From Streptomyces nigra (lineage in GTDB: Bacteria > Actinomycetota > Actinomycetes > Streptomycetales > Streptomycetaceae): 64,000 bases of DNA. The notes beneath the pieces are model-generated. The model ran no database searches. It was not told the DNA's origin and worked only from the letters and a program-made list of their open reading frames with translations. Positions 34,655 through 45,068 of this stretch are shown here, in pieces; the first letter of the stretch is position 1, and each line of letters begins with the position of its first letter. The position numbers were made by a program, and so were the translations under genes. The DNA is taken from assembly GCF_003074055.1 (NCBI RefSeq), contig NZ_CP029043.1, positions 1,240,001 through 1,304,000 of the forward strand, given 5' to 3'.

Positions 34655-35428
34655 ATGAGGAAGAGCCATCCCATCCGGCGTTTCGTGCTGGCCGGTGCGG
34701 CCACCGTGTCGGGGATCGTGCTGCTGCTGTCGCTGAAGCCGGCGACCGACCCGGCGTCCGCCCAGGCGGCCGGCGGAGCGGCGCCCCCGGCCGCGGCCTC
34801 GCCGCAGGGCGGCGCCCAGGCCGCGGGGTCCGGCACGGTCACCGGTGACGCGGCGCGCACCCAGTACGGCGCGGTCCAGGTCCGGCTGACCGTCAGCAAC
34901 GGCAAGATCACCAAGGCGGAGGCGGTCCAGGCTCCCAAGGGCGGCCAGAGCGACCAGATCACCGCGAACGCGGTCCCGAAGCTCAACCAGGCGGCGGTCG
35001 CGGCGCAGAGCGCCGACATCGACGCCGTCTCCGGGGCGACGTACACCAGCACCGGGTACAAGCAGTCCCTGCAGTCGGCGATCGACAAGGCGAACGCTGC
35101 GGCGGGCGCCTCGCAGGGGTCGGGCGGGCAGAATGCGGGCGGGGGCGCGGCACAGGCCCGTACCGTCACCGGCGCCGTCGCGCAGACCCAGTACGGGCCG
35201 GTCCAGGTCCGGGTCACCGTCAGCGGCGGGAAGATCACCAAGGCGGAGGCCGTGAAGGCGCCGAGCGGCGGGCAGAGCACCAACATCACCGCCAACGCCG
35301 TGCCGAAGCTCAACCAGGCCGCCGTGGCCGCCGGCAGCGCCGAGATCGACGCCGTGTCCGGGGCGACGTACACCAGCGCCGGGTACAAGGAGTCCCTCCA
35401 GTCGGCCCTGGACCAGGCCGGTGGCTGA
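34655..35428 (+). CDS. Extracytoplasmic double FMN-binding protein
   Basis: A 257-residue exported protein with an N-terminal membrane segment (FVLAGAATVSGIVLLLS) and two FMN-binding domains of about 80 residues. Each ends in the ApbE target site, IDAVSGATYTS, whose threonine is flavinylated. The domains are about 75% alike, joined by a Gly/Ala linker. It probably accepts electrons from the preceding reductase on the outer face. Its stop overlaps the apbE start by 8 nt. Confidence 0.92.
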   Translation: MRKSHPIRRFVLAGAATVSGIVLLLSLKPATDPASAQAAGGAAPPAAASPQGGAQAAGSGTVTGDAARTQYGAVQVRLTVSNGKITKAEAVQAPKGGQSDQITANAVPKLNQAAVAAQSADIDAVSGATYTSTGYKQSLQSAIDKANAAAGASQGSGGQNAGGGAAQARTVTGAVAQTQYGPVQVRVTVSGGKITKAEAVKAPSGGQSTNITANAVPKLNQAAVAAGSAEIDAVSGATYTSAGYKESLQSALDQAGG

Positions 35429-36224
35429 CACGGTGGTGGAACCGACACCAGCTCCCGCCGCGGTGCGTCGTGCGGAGGAGGTCATGGGGACGGTCGTCTC
35501 CTTCGACGTCCGCGGCGGGGAACCCGACGCCGTCCGGTCGGCCCTGGACGAGGCGGTCGCCGGACTGCACCGGGTCGACGAGGTGTTCAGCACGTACCGC
35601 GACGACAGCCAGGTGTCCCGGCTGGCGCGCGGTGAGCTGACGCTGGAGGCGTGCGACCCGGAGGTGGCCGAGGTCCTCGAACTCGGCGCCGAGGCGCAGC
35701 GGTTGAGCGACGGCTGGTTCAGCACGTCCTACGCGGGCCGCGTCGACCCGACCGGCATCGTCAAGGGCTGGTCGATCGAGCGGGCCGCACGCGCCCTCAC
35801 CGGGGTTCCCGGGGTGACCGGTGTGAGCGTGAACGGCGGCGGAGACGTGCAGTTGCTCGGCGTGCCCGACGGCCGGCGTCCGTGGCGGGTCGGTGTGGCG
35901 GACCCGCTGCGTCCCGGGGGTCTCGCCGCGGTCATCTCCGCGGCCGGCCTGGACGAGCTGGCGGTGGCCACCTCCGGTACGGCGGAGCGCGGCGCCCATA
36001 TCGTCGACCCGAGCACGGGCCGCTCGGCGGTGACGGACCTGGTGGCCGTAACAGTGGTCGCGCCCCGTCTGACCTGGGCGGACTGCTGGGCGACTGCGGC
36101 CTTCGCCATGGGGTCGCGGGCGGGCCTGGCCTGGCTGGAGTCCCTGCCGGACGTGGAGGCCCTGCTGATCACCGCGGGCGACGAGGTCCGCTGCACGGGG
36201 GGCCTGGCGGCCCGCCTGGGCTGA
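35421..36224 (+). CDS. apbE: FAD:protein FMN transferase ApbE
   Basis: A 267-residue flavin transferase. Blocks seen are EEVMGTVVSFDV, YRDDSQVSRL, VDPTGIVKGWSIERAA, VNGGGDVQLLG and ATSGTAERGAHIVDPSTG. It attaches FMN covalently to the Thr of SGATYT sites in the neighbouring protein. No lipobox or signal peptide is evident at GTG 35421, which is unusual for secreted ApbE of Gram-negatives but common in actinobacteria. It overlaps the FMN-binding gene by 8 nt. Confidence 0.93.
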   Translation: MADTVVEPTPAPAAVRRAEEVMGTVVSFDVRGGEPDAVRSALDEAVAGLHRVDEVFSTYRDDSQVSRLARGELTLEACDPEVAEVLELGAEAQRLSDGWFSTSYAGRVDPTGIVKGWSIERAARALTGVPGVTGVSVNGGGDVQLLGVPDGRRPWRVGVADPLRPGGLAAVISAAGLDELAVATSGTAERGAHIVDPSTGRSAVTDLVAVTVVAPRLTWADCWATAAFAMGSRAGLAWLESLPDVEALLITAGDEVRCTGGLAARLG

Positions 36225-36274
36225 GACACGACGGCGATCCCGCCGGGCACCCCGTGCAGCGGACCTCGTCGCCC
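36176..36274 (+). repeat. 25-bp perfect inverted repeat spanning the apbE 3' end
   Basis: Arm 36176-36200 lies in the last codons of apbE. Its exact reverse complement is 36250-36274, after the stop codon. Pairing continues with mismatches inward. It would form a very stable hairpin that could terminate the apbE transcript. Confidence 0.85.
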
Positions 36275-36277
36275 CGG

Positions 36278-36343
36278 CCAGGCGGACGGAGACCTCCCAG
36301 CTCGCCCCCGCCAGGCGGACGGAGACCTCCCAGCTCGCCCCCG
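36278..36343. repeat. Two perfect tandem 33-bp repeats
   Basis: Units 36278-36310 and 36311-36343 are identical, starting CCAGGCGGACGGAGACCTCC. They lie in the 196-bp gap between apbE and argR, next to the inverted repeat. A partial third copy may follow. No gene is supported here. Confidence 0.85.
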
Positions 36344-36420
36344 CCCGGGGGACGAAGAGCGCCCGGCCAGGGGGTCAAAACTGCGCCGGCGCGCCCGGCC
36401 AGAAACCTTGTCCCGCCCCC

Positions 36421-36975
36421 TCAGTGGGCGTTCTGCGCCAGCCTCAGCAAGTGGTCCGCGAGCGCCTGACCCCCCGTGGGGTTCCTGCTGATCAGCAACA
36501 GTGTGTCGTCGCCCGCGATCGTTCCCAGGATGTCGTGGAGTTCGGCCTGGTCGATGGCCGAGGCCAGGAACTGGGCGGCCCCCGGAGGGGTGCGCAGGAC
36601 CACGAGGTTCGCGGAGGCCTCCGCGGAGATGAGCAGCTCCTGCGACAGCCGCCGCATCCGCTCCTCCTTCGCGGACTCCCCCAGCGGGGCGCGCGGCGTA
36701 CGGAAGCCGCCCTCGCTGGGCACCGCGTAGATGAGGTCGCCGTCGTTGTTGCGGATCTTGACCGCGTTCAGCTCGTCGAGGTCGCGGGAGAGCGTCGCCT
36801 GGGTGACGCTCAGCCCGTCGTCGGCGAGCAGCTTCGCCAGCTGACTCTGCGACCGCACGGGCTGCCGGTTGAGAATGTCCACGATCCGGCGGTGACGTGC
36901 GGTGCGGGTCTGCGGCACGGCGGGCCCCGCGGCCCCGTTCGCCCCGTTGTGCCCGTGGTCCTGCGCCTGGCTCAT
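36421..36975 (-). CDS. argR: Arginine repressor ArgR
   Basis: A 184-residue repressor. The winged helix is at about residues 25-90 ([33 protein letters not shown]), and the C-terminal hexamer domain holds the arginine motif [12 protein letters not shown]. With arginine bound it represses argC-J-B-D-R and argH through ARG boxes. It is the last gene of the operon, 7 nt after argD. Its N-terminal 25 residues (Gln/Asn/Gly-rich) are longer than in E. coli. Confidence 0.97.
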   Translation of the reverse strand: MSQAQDHGHNGANGAAGPAVPQTRTARHRRIVDILNRQPVRSQSQLAKLLADDGLSVTQATLSRDLDELNAVKIRNNDGDLIYAVPSEGGFRTPRAPLGESAKEERMRRLSQELLISAEASANLVVLRTPPGAAQFLASAIDQAELHDILGTIAGDDTLLLISRNPTGGQALADHLLRLAQNAH

Positions 36976-36982
36976 CGTCGTC

Positions 36983-38179
36983 TCATTCTCCGGATCCGTC
37001 CCCTGCGGCCACGTCCAGGATGCCGGGCAGGCCCTGAAGAAGCGCCTCCACTTCGTCGTCCCCCAGGTTCAGCGGCGGCATCAGCCGTACGACATCGGGG
37101 GCGGGCGCGTTCACCAGGAAACCGGCGTCCTGGGCCGCCTGCTGCACACCGGCGGCGTGCGGCCCGGTGAGCACGATACCCAGGAGCAGTCCCGCGCCCC
37201 GGACATGGTCGATCAGCGGGTGCCCGAGGGCCTCGACGCCGTCGCGCAGTTTCTCGCTCTGCCGCTTGACGTTCTCCAGCAGCCCGTCGTCCGCGATGGT
37301 GTCCAGGACGGCGAGGCCGGCCGCGCAGGCGACGGGGTTGCCGCCGAAGGTCGTGCCGTGGTGACCGGGCTGCAGCAGGTCGGCGGCCCGCCCGAAGGCG
37401 ACGGTGGCGCCGAGCGGCAGTCCGCCGCCGAGCTGCTTGGCGAGGGTGACGACGTCCGGGAGGACGCCTTCGTGGGCCTGGTAGGCGAACCAGTGCCCGG
37501 TACGGCCGATGCCCGTCTGCACCTCGTCGAGGACGAGCAGCGCGCCCGTGGCGGCGGTGATGGCCCGCGCCGCCTTCAGATATCCGGCGGGCGGGACCAC
37601 GACGCCGTTCTCGCCCTGGATCGGTTCGATGATCACCAGGGCCGTCTCCTCGGTGACGGCGGCGGCCAGCGCCTGCGCGTCGCCGAACGGGACGTGGGTG
37701 ACGTCGCCGGGCAGCGGCAGGAAGGGGTCGCGCTTGCCGGGCTGGCCGGTCAGCGCGAGGGCGCCCATGGTGCGGCCGTGGAAGCCGCCGTCGGTGGCGA
37801 CGACATGGGTGCGGCCGGTGAGCCGGCCCAGCTTGAACGCGGCCTCGTTGGCCTCGGCGCCCGAGTTGCAGAAGAAGACCTTGCCGTCCCGGCCGAAGAG
37901 CTGGAGCAGCCGTTCGGCGAGGGCGACGGTCGGCTCGGCCATGAAGAAGTTGGAGATGTGGCCGAGGGAGGCGATCTGCCGGCTGACGGCCTCGACGATC
38001 GCCGGGTGGGCGTGGCCGAGGGCGTTGGTGGCGATGCCGCCGACGAAGTCGAGGTACCGCGTGCCGTCGGCGTCCCAGACCTTGAGGCCCTCGCCGCGGA
38101 CCAGGGGGAGCCGCGGGGTGCCGTAGTTGTTCATGAGCGAGCCCTGCCACCGCTGGGCGTACTCCTGGTTGGCGGTCAC
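36983..38179 (-). CDS. argD: Acetylornithine aminotransferase
   Basis: A 398-residue class-III PLP aminotransferase. It has [53 protein letters not shown] and the PLP-lysine in [17 protein letters not shown]. It forms N-acetylornithine from the semialdehyde with glutamate. GTG 38179 overlaps the argB stop as GTGA. Confidence 0.96.
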   Translation of the reverse strand: MTANQEYAQRWQGSLMNNYGTPRLPLVRGEGLKVWDADGTRYLDFVGGIATNALGHAHPAIVEAVSRQIASLGHISNFFMAEPTVALAERLLQLFGRDGKVFFCNSGAEANEAAFKLGRLTGRTHVVATDGGFHGRTMGALALTGQPGKRDPFLPLPGDVTHVPFGDAQALAAAVTEETALVIIEPIQGENGVVVPPAGYLKAARAITAATGALLVLDEVQTGIGRTGHWFAYQAHEGVLPDVVTLAKQLGGGLPLGATVAFGRAADLLQPGHHGTTFGGNPVACAAGLAVLDTIADDGLLENVKRQSEKLRDGVEALGHPLIDHVRGAGLLLGIVLTGPHAAGVQQAAQDAGFLVNAPAPDVVRLMPPLNLGDDEVEALLQGLPGILDVAAGDGSGE

Positions 38180-39083
38180 TGCGCGTCCCCCTCCGGCGCG
38201 TCCGGCACGACCATCGTGCCGATTCCCTCATCGGTGAAGATCTCCAGCAGGATCGAGTGCTGGACCCGGCCGTCGATGACGCGGGCGGTGGTGACGCCGT
38301 TGCGTACGGCGTGCAGGCAGCCCTCCATCTTCGGCACCATGCCCGAGCTCAGTTCGGGCAGCAGCTTCTCCAGCTGGGCGGCGGTGAGGCGGCTGATCAC
38401 CTCGTCGCTGCGCGGCCAGTCCTCGTAGAGGCCCTCGACGTCCGTGAGGACCATGAGAGTCTCCGCTCCCAGCGCAGCCGCGAGTGCCGCAGCCGCCGTA
38501 TCAGCATTGACGTTGTAGACATGCCCGTCGTCCTGACTGCGGGCGATGGAGGAGACGACCGGGATACGGCCGTCGGCGAGCAGGGCCTCGATCGCGCCCG
38601 TGTCGATCTCGGTGATCTCGCCCACCCGCCCGATGTCGACCGGTTCGCCGTCGATCTCGGGCTGGTGCTTGGTTGCGGTGATGGTGTGCGCGTCCTCGCC
38701 GGTGAGCCCGACGGCGAGCGGACCGTGCTGGTTGAGCAGGTTGACCAGCTCGCGCTGGACCTGCCCGGCGAGCACCATCCGTACGACGTCCATGGCGTCC
38801 TCGGTGGTGACCCTGAGCCCGGCCTTGAACTCGCTGACGATGCCGTGCTTGTCGAGGGCGGCGCTGATCTGCGGTCCGCCGCCGTGCACGACGACCGGCT
38901 TGAGCCCGGCGTGGTGCAGGAACACCACGTCCTGGGCGAACGCGGCCTTCAGGTCCTCGTCGACCATGGCGTTGCCGCCGAACTTGATGACGACGGTCCT
39001 GCCGTTGTGGCGGACCAGCCAGGGCAGCGCCTCGATGAGGATCTGGGCCTTGGGGAGCGCGGTGTGCTTCCGCGTCGGGTTCG

Positions 39084-39087
<4 letters not shown>
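38176..39087 (-). CDS. argB: Acetylglutamate kinase
   Basis: A 303-residue amino-acid kinase. It has [54 protein letters not shown] and [16 protein letters not shown]. It phosphorylates N-acetylglutamate and is the usual point of arginine feedback; the N-terminal helix typical of arginine-inhibited forms ([12 protein letters not shown]) is present. ATG 39087 overlaps the argJ stop as ATGA. Confidence 0.97.
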
Positions 39088-41342
<2,255 letters not shown>

Positions 41343-41347
<5 letters not shown>

Positions 41348-42173
41348 AGTGGGCGGCGGCGCGGTCGCCGAGGAGGGCTCCGTCGGTGAGTCCACTGCCG
41401 GGCTCTCCGGAACATCCGCCTTCGCGGACTCCCGCGTGAACCCGCTGCTCCGTTCCACCTTCGCCACATGCCAGTGTGTAGCTCTGGTACCACTCGTCCC
41501 GCCCGCGCTGTTCCGCCGCGCGGTGCTCCACATCGGTCCGCCACCGAGTGAGGGCGTCGGCGTCGCGGAAGTGGCCGACGGTGATACCCAGCCCGCCGGG
41601 AGTCTGCGCGTGGTCGATGCCCAGGTACCCGGGCACGTCCTTCACCAGGTCTTCCATACGTGCGTCGGTCTCGCTGCAGCCGCTCTGATCCTCCGTTCGC
41701 ACCGTGGTGAAGACAGCCACGTAGTACGGAGGTTCGTACGCCTCGACGGGCGCCACCGAGTGATCGCTCGTAGTACCACCGTGTGGCGGGACGCGCCGCC
41801 GCGCGGACCCCTCTATCTCGATCTTCATCCGCGGGTCGGAGAGACCGCACACGAGCATCGTGGCGGCCGGCCGGACGTCGCCGAAACAGCGGCGCAGGAC
41901 CGGCCGGCAGGGCTCGAAGTCTTCGCGGTCGGGCAGGAGGTAGCGCACGCGCACCACGTCGGCGAAGGTGCGCTCCGCCTCGGCCAGTGCGGCCTCGATG
42001 TTGCGCAGGCACTGCTCGGCCTGCTCCACCACATCGCCGGAGATCGTCATGGTGGTGTGGTCGAACCCGGTCGTCCCGGACACATGCACCCAGTCGCCGT
42101 CGACCACGGCACGGGCATAGCCGATCTGCTCCTCGAAGGTCGAGCGGCTGAGGATCGCACGTCGCTCTGTCAT
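41343..42173 (-). CDS. RidA-like protein fused to an ABM-like domain, C-terminus probably frameshifted
   Basis: A 276-residue protein. Residues 1 to about 130 are a RidA/YjgF domain (RAVVDGDWVHVSGTTGFDHT, RNIEAALAEAERTFADVVR, VRYLLPDREDF). From about residue 150 an antibiotic-biosynthesis-monooxygenase-like ferredoxin fold follows (YYVAVFTTVRT, PGYLGIDHAQ, WRTDVEHRAAEQRGRDEWY). These are usually two genes. After SYTL the natural continuation appears in another frame (HVAKVERSSGFTRES), so a one-base insertion near 41471 is likely. RidA members destroy reactive enamines; the role of the fusion is unknown. Confidence 0.75.
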
Positions 42174-42204
42174 GCGCCGCACGCTGAGTGACCAGCGGGG
42201 ATAC

Positions 42205-42234
42205 GTCTGATACCGCTCGACGCACGGTCTGATA
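42205..42234. promoter_or_regulatory. Direct repeats between ridA-ABM and lysR
   Basis: GTCTGATA occurs at 42205-42212 and again at 42227-42234, 22 bp apart, in the 72-bp divergent gap. Spacing of two helical turns suits a LysR-type tetramer site. Confidence 0.5.
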
Positions 42235-42245
42235 TCTCTGGGAGT

Positions 42246-42656
42246 GTGGAGCGTCCCGAACTCCCCCTCCCCCAACTGCACGCTTTCGTCGTGCTCGCCG
42301 AGGAACTCCACTTCGGCCACGCGGCCGCCCGCCTGGGTATCGCCCAGCCTCCGCTGAGCCGGCAGATCCGCCGCCTGGAGGACAAGGTCGGCCACGCGCT
42401 GTTCACTCGCGCCCCAGGGCGCATCGCCCTCACCCCGGCCGGCAGCGAACTGCTCCCCGCCGCCCGGCGGGCACTCTCCGACCTCGTTGACGGCCTGGCC
42501 GCAGCGCGGGCCGTCGGCAGTGGTCAGGCCGGTCGCCTGCGGATCGGCTTCGCCGCCTCGCTCGCCCTGACGGTCCTGCCCGGACTGCTGCGCACCTTCC
42601 GTCACCGGTTTCCCGGCGTGCGGAAAGTGACGTGCGGCGCGACCGCCTTGTATTGA
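42246..42656 (+). pseudogene. Truncated LysR-family regulator
   Basis: 136 codons from GTG 42246. The helix-turn-helix is intact (LHFGHAAARLGIAQPPLSRQ, RRLEDKVGHALFTR) and the linker and first strand of the ligand domain are present (GRLRIGFAASLALTVLPGLL). The frame then switches at FPGVR to unrelated residues and stops. About 160 residues of a normal LysR ligand domain are missing. It diverges from ridA-ABM, the usual regulator arrangement. It may still bind DNA but cannot sense a ligand. Confidence 0.8.
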
Positions 42657-42769
42657 ATGGCCCGCTGAAGCAGCGGAGTTCCGGCCGCGGCGATCCTCTT
42701 GCCACAGGAGTGCGGGGACGGTTCCTTGGCCGGCGGCTCGTAGCTGAGTCCACCGGGGGCCTTCGCCAC
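42602..42769 (-). CDS. Small hypothetical protein in the lysR break
   Basis: A 55-codon frame, GTG 42769 to TGA 42604-42602, with GAGG 7 nt before the start and normal high-GC codon bias. It encodes AKAPGGLSYEPPAKEPSP followed by GKRIAAAGTPLLQRAI. It overlaps the end of the lysR remnant in antisense. I recognise no family. It may be a small gene brought in when lysR was cut, or a chance frame. Confidence 0.35.
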   Translation of the reverse strand: MAKAPGGLSYEPPAKEPSPHSCGKRIAAAGTPLLQRAIQYKAVAPHVTFRTPGNR

Positions 42770-42853
42770 GATCAAGCCTCGCGGCTGTTGACTACGCTCG
42801 TGATCAAAACACCTGGGGCGGACCCGGCGCTACGACGCTCGGCAGAGGTTCTG

Positions 42854-43282
42854 ATGACAGATTTCGCGCAGTACGACGGTTTCAAGAGGGACTTCGACTT
42901 CTATGTCGGGCCCGCGCGGCCGGACGGCTTCCGGACAAGAGAGTTCGGCGACCGCCTGTGGGCGGACGTCTCACGCCTGCTGGGAGTACCGTTCGACGGC
43001 GCGTCGATCACACCCGGAGTCGACGGCGCATACACGTACTGGTTCGAGAACGAGGATCTGAGCGCCTCTGTCTACTCAGGTCCACTGGAAGGCTCCGGAG
43101 TGCTGGACCAGGTGCCCGCGTCGCTCACCGTGATCTCGCGGTCCATGGACGTCGCGAATTCGGAACTGGCGGAACGGCTGTACGCCGGGCTGACCGCGTC
43201 CGACGGCGCCTACCTCGTGGTGGTGTTCGAGGACAACGGGATGCCGATCGCCGCCAACTTCGACATCGGCGACGACTGGTGA
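42854..43282 (+). CDS. Hypothetical protein
   Basis: A 142-residue soluble, acidic protein, opening MTDFAQYDGFKRDFDFYVGP and ending VVVFEDNGMPIAANFDIG, with many aromatic residues. No family is recognised. The ribosome site AGAGG lies 5 nt before ATG 42854, and a -10-like TACGCT lies at 42793-42798. It sits in the accessory stretch between arginine genes and conserved genes, so it is probably acquired. Confidence 0.7.
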   Translation: MTDFAQYDGFKRDFDFYVGPARPDGFRTREFGDRLWADVSRLLGVPFDGASITPGVDGAYTYWFENEDLSASVYSGPLEGSGVLDQVPASLTVISRSMDVANSELAERLYAGLTASDGAYLVVVFEDNGMPIAANFDIGDDW

Positions 43283-43378
43283 ACCCGGCCGACCACGACG
43301 CCGCCCGTCACCGTGGCCCTTTCGACCGCCCTTGGCGCCGCGATTCCAGTCCAAGATAGGGGGAACGAAGAGCGTCAA

Positions 43379-43396
43379 CGGGTCCCGCGGGACCCG
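43379..43396. promoter_or_regulatory. 18-bp perfect palindrome upstream of DUF6314 gene
   Basis: CGGGTCCCGCGGGACCCG lies 23 bp before the DUF6314 start codon. It could be an operator or a hairpin in the leader; in such G+C-rich DNA chance is also possible. Confidence 0.35.
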
Positions 43397-43418
43397 AGTG
43401 CCGGGAGAGAGGGACGGG

Positions 43419-43862
43419 ATGGGCGAGTTCTGGCCGGTGCCGGAGGTGCTGAGCTATCTGGCCGGCCGCTGGCGGGTGGACCGTTCCGTCCGCGACCTCG
43501 CGAGCGGTGACGAGGGCGCGTTCACCGGTACGACGGTTTTCGGCCCGCTGGAGGACGGCGGACTGCTCCACCACGAGTCCGGCGAGTTCGTCTGGCGCGG
43601 GGTGCCCCGGCCCGCGGAACGCACGCTGCGCTTCCTGCCCGGCGGCGCGCCCGGCACGGCCGATGTGCGGTTCGCGGACGGCCGCCCGTTCCACGACCTG
43701 GACCTGCGCACCGGCCGTCACATCGCCGACCACCCCTGCTCGGCGGACCTCTACCGGGCGGACTTCACGGTCCGGGACGAGGACCACTGGCGGACCGTGT
43801 GGCGGGTGCGCGGCCCCGCCAAGGACCTGGTCCTCACCACGGACTACGCGCGCGTGGTCTGA
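43419..43862 (+). CDS. DUF6314 family protein
   Basis: A 147-residue small lipocalin-like protein (VLSYLAGRWRVDRSVRDL near the N-terminus, FHDLDLRTGRHIADHPC and YRADFTVRDEDHWRTVWRV near the end). The domain has no established function; the pattern of HPC, D and W residues is typical of DUF6314. ATG 43419 is preceded by a purine-rich GGGAGAGAGGGA. Its 3' end overlaps the convergent histidine-phosphatase-like gene by 19 bp. Confidence 0.82.
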   Translation: MGEFWPVPEVLSYLAGRWRVDRSVRDLASGDEGAFTGTTVFGPLEDGGLLHHESGEFVWRGVPRPAERTLRFLPGGAPGTADVRFADGRPFHDLDLRTGRHIADHPCSADLYRADFTVRDEDHWRTVWRVRGPAKDLVLTTDYARVV

Positions 43863-44437
43863 GCCGAGGTCCCCTCCAGGCGCAGATTCCAGCGGCCGGC
43901 GTGCCCGATGACCGTCGTCGCCGACAGCGGTCTGACATCGATGTTCCAGTACGTCGACGGCGGCGCCTTCAGCGCGTACACCAGCGCGGCCCGGATCACG
44001 GACGGCTCGGCCACGGCGACGATCCGGTCGCCGTCCTCCACGGGCCGGGTGTCGAGCCAGCCGCCGACGCGGGAGATGAACGCGATCAGCGATTCGCCGC
44101 CGTGCGGTGTGCCGCGCGGGTCGGCGAGCCAGGCGTCCACCGCTTCGGGCTCCCGGGCCATCGCCTCGCCCAGCGTGAGCCCGCGCCAGCGCCCCATGTC
44201 GCAGTCGCGCAGGGCCAGCTGCACCAGCGGGGCGTAGCCGAGGGCGTCGCCGGTGGCGCGGCTGCGCGGGGTGGGCGAGCAGTAGCGCAGGTCGGCGGCC
44301 GCCAGGGGCAGCAGGTCGCGCGCGACGTGTTGCACCTCGTCCCAGCCGGCCTGGTCCAGCGGCCGGTCGTCCTGGAAGCGCTCGGCGAGCAGGGACGAAC
44401 TGCGCGCGGCGGCGACGAACGTGACCCGAAGCGACAT
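43844..44437 (-). CDS. Histidine phosphatase-fold protein lacking the catalytic RHG
   Basis: A 197-residue protein with the overall order of histidine phosphatases (ARDLLPLAAADLRYCSPTPR, SRATGDALGY, RDCDMGRWRGLTLGEAMA, TPHGGESLIAF). However, the N-terminal RHG triad is replaced by AAR in VTFVAAARSS, and the second catalytic His is replaced in VAVAEPSVIRAAL. It is therefore probably not a phosphatase and may be a binding or regulatory relative. ATG 44437 is the start closest to the first strand. Confidence 0.8.
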   Translation of the reverse strand: MSLRVTFVAAARSSSLLAERFQDDRPLDQAGWDEVQHVARDLLPLAAADLRYCSPTPRSRATGDALGYAPLVQLALRDCDMGRWRGLTLGEAMAREPEAVDAWLADPRGTPHGGESLIAFISRVGGWLDTRPVEDGDRIVAVAEPSVIRAALVYALKAPPSTYWNIDVRPLSATTVIGHAGRWNLRLEGTSAQTTRA

Positions 44438-44558
44438 GCGGTGATGGTGTGACGGGAAGGTGACCAGGTCAAGAGGGACCGTGCCCATGTCACCGTGGGT
44501 GGACGGACCCTCACCGCCTGGTCGGGACCATTCGGGCGGACCCTCCCGAAAGGGGCGG

Positions 44559-44993
44559 CTAGAGGTACAGCGCCATCCAGTGCTCCGGGGTCTCCAGCGC
44601 GGCGAAGCCGAGCTTGGCGTACACCCCGTGGGCGTCGTGCGTGGCGAGCAGGATGCGCCGGACCCCGTACGGGCGCAGGTGTTCGCGCACCGCTCCCACG
44701 AGGGCCGTCCCGATGCCCTTGCCGCGCACCGCCGGGTCGACGTAGACGTCGCACAGCCAGGCGAAGGTGGCCCGGTCGGTGACGACCCGGGCGTAGGCGA
44801 CCTGCTCCCCGGACGCGGTGTCGTACACCCCGAAGTTCAGCGATCCCGCGATCGCCTCCTCCTGCTTCTCGCGGGCCCGTCCGAGCGCCCAGTAGGCGTC
44901 GGTGGACAGCCAGCGGTGCACCCGCTCGCGGTCGAGGCGGGCGGCGTCGGTGGAGATCTCATAGCCCTCGGCGAGGGGCGGGATGTCGGTCAT
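44559..44993 (-). CDS. GNAT family N-acetyltransferase
   Basis: A 144-residue GNAT protein with ERVHRWLSTDAYWALGR at the N-terminus, the CoA loop CDVYVDPAVRGKGIGTALVG, and ATHDAHGVYAKLGFAAL at the end. This is the small bacterial GNAT group of unknown substrate. ATG 44993 has no strong ribosome site. It lies 75 nt downstream of the MocR regulator gene on the same strand. Confidence 0.9.
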   Translation of the reverse strand: MTDIPPLAEGYEISTDAARLDRERVHRWLSTDAYWALGRAREKQEEAIAGSLNFGVYDTASGEQVAYARVVTDRATFAWLCDVYVDPAVRGKGIGTALVGAVREHLRPYGVRRILLATHDAHGVYAKLGFAALETPEHWMALYL

Positions 44994-45068
44994 GGGCCGA
45001 CCCTCGCAGGGTCCGGGAGGCTCCGTCGAGCGTTTTTCATCAAGTGGGATCGGGCCGCCGCGCCGCCG

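Noticed and set aside
36169..36378. A minus-strand frame encoding repeats of the type LGGLRPPGGGE
   Set aside because: It exists only because a 33-bp unit is tandemly duplicated in a multiple of three. It has no ribosome site and overlaps the end of apbE.
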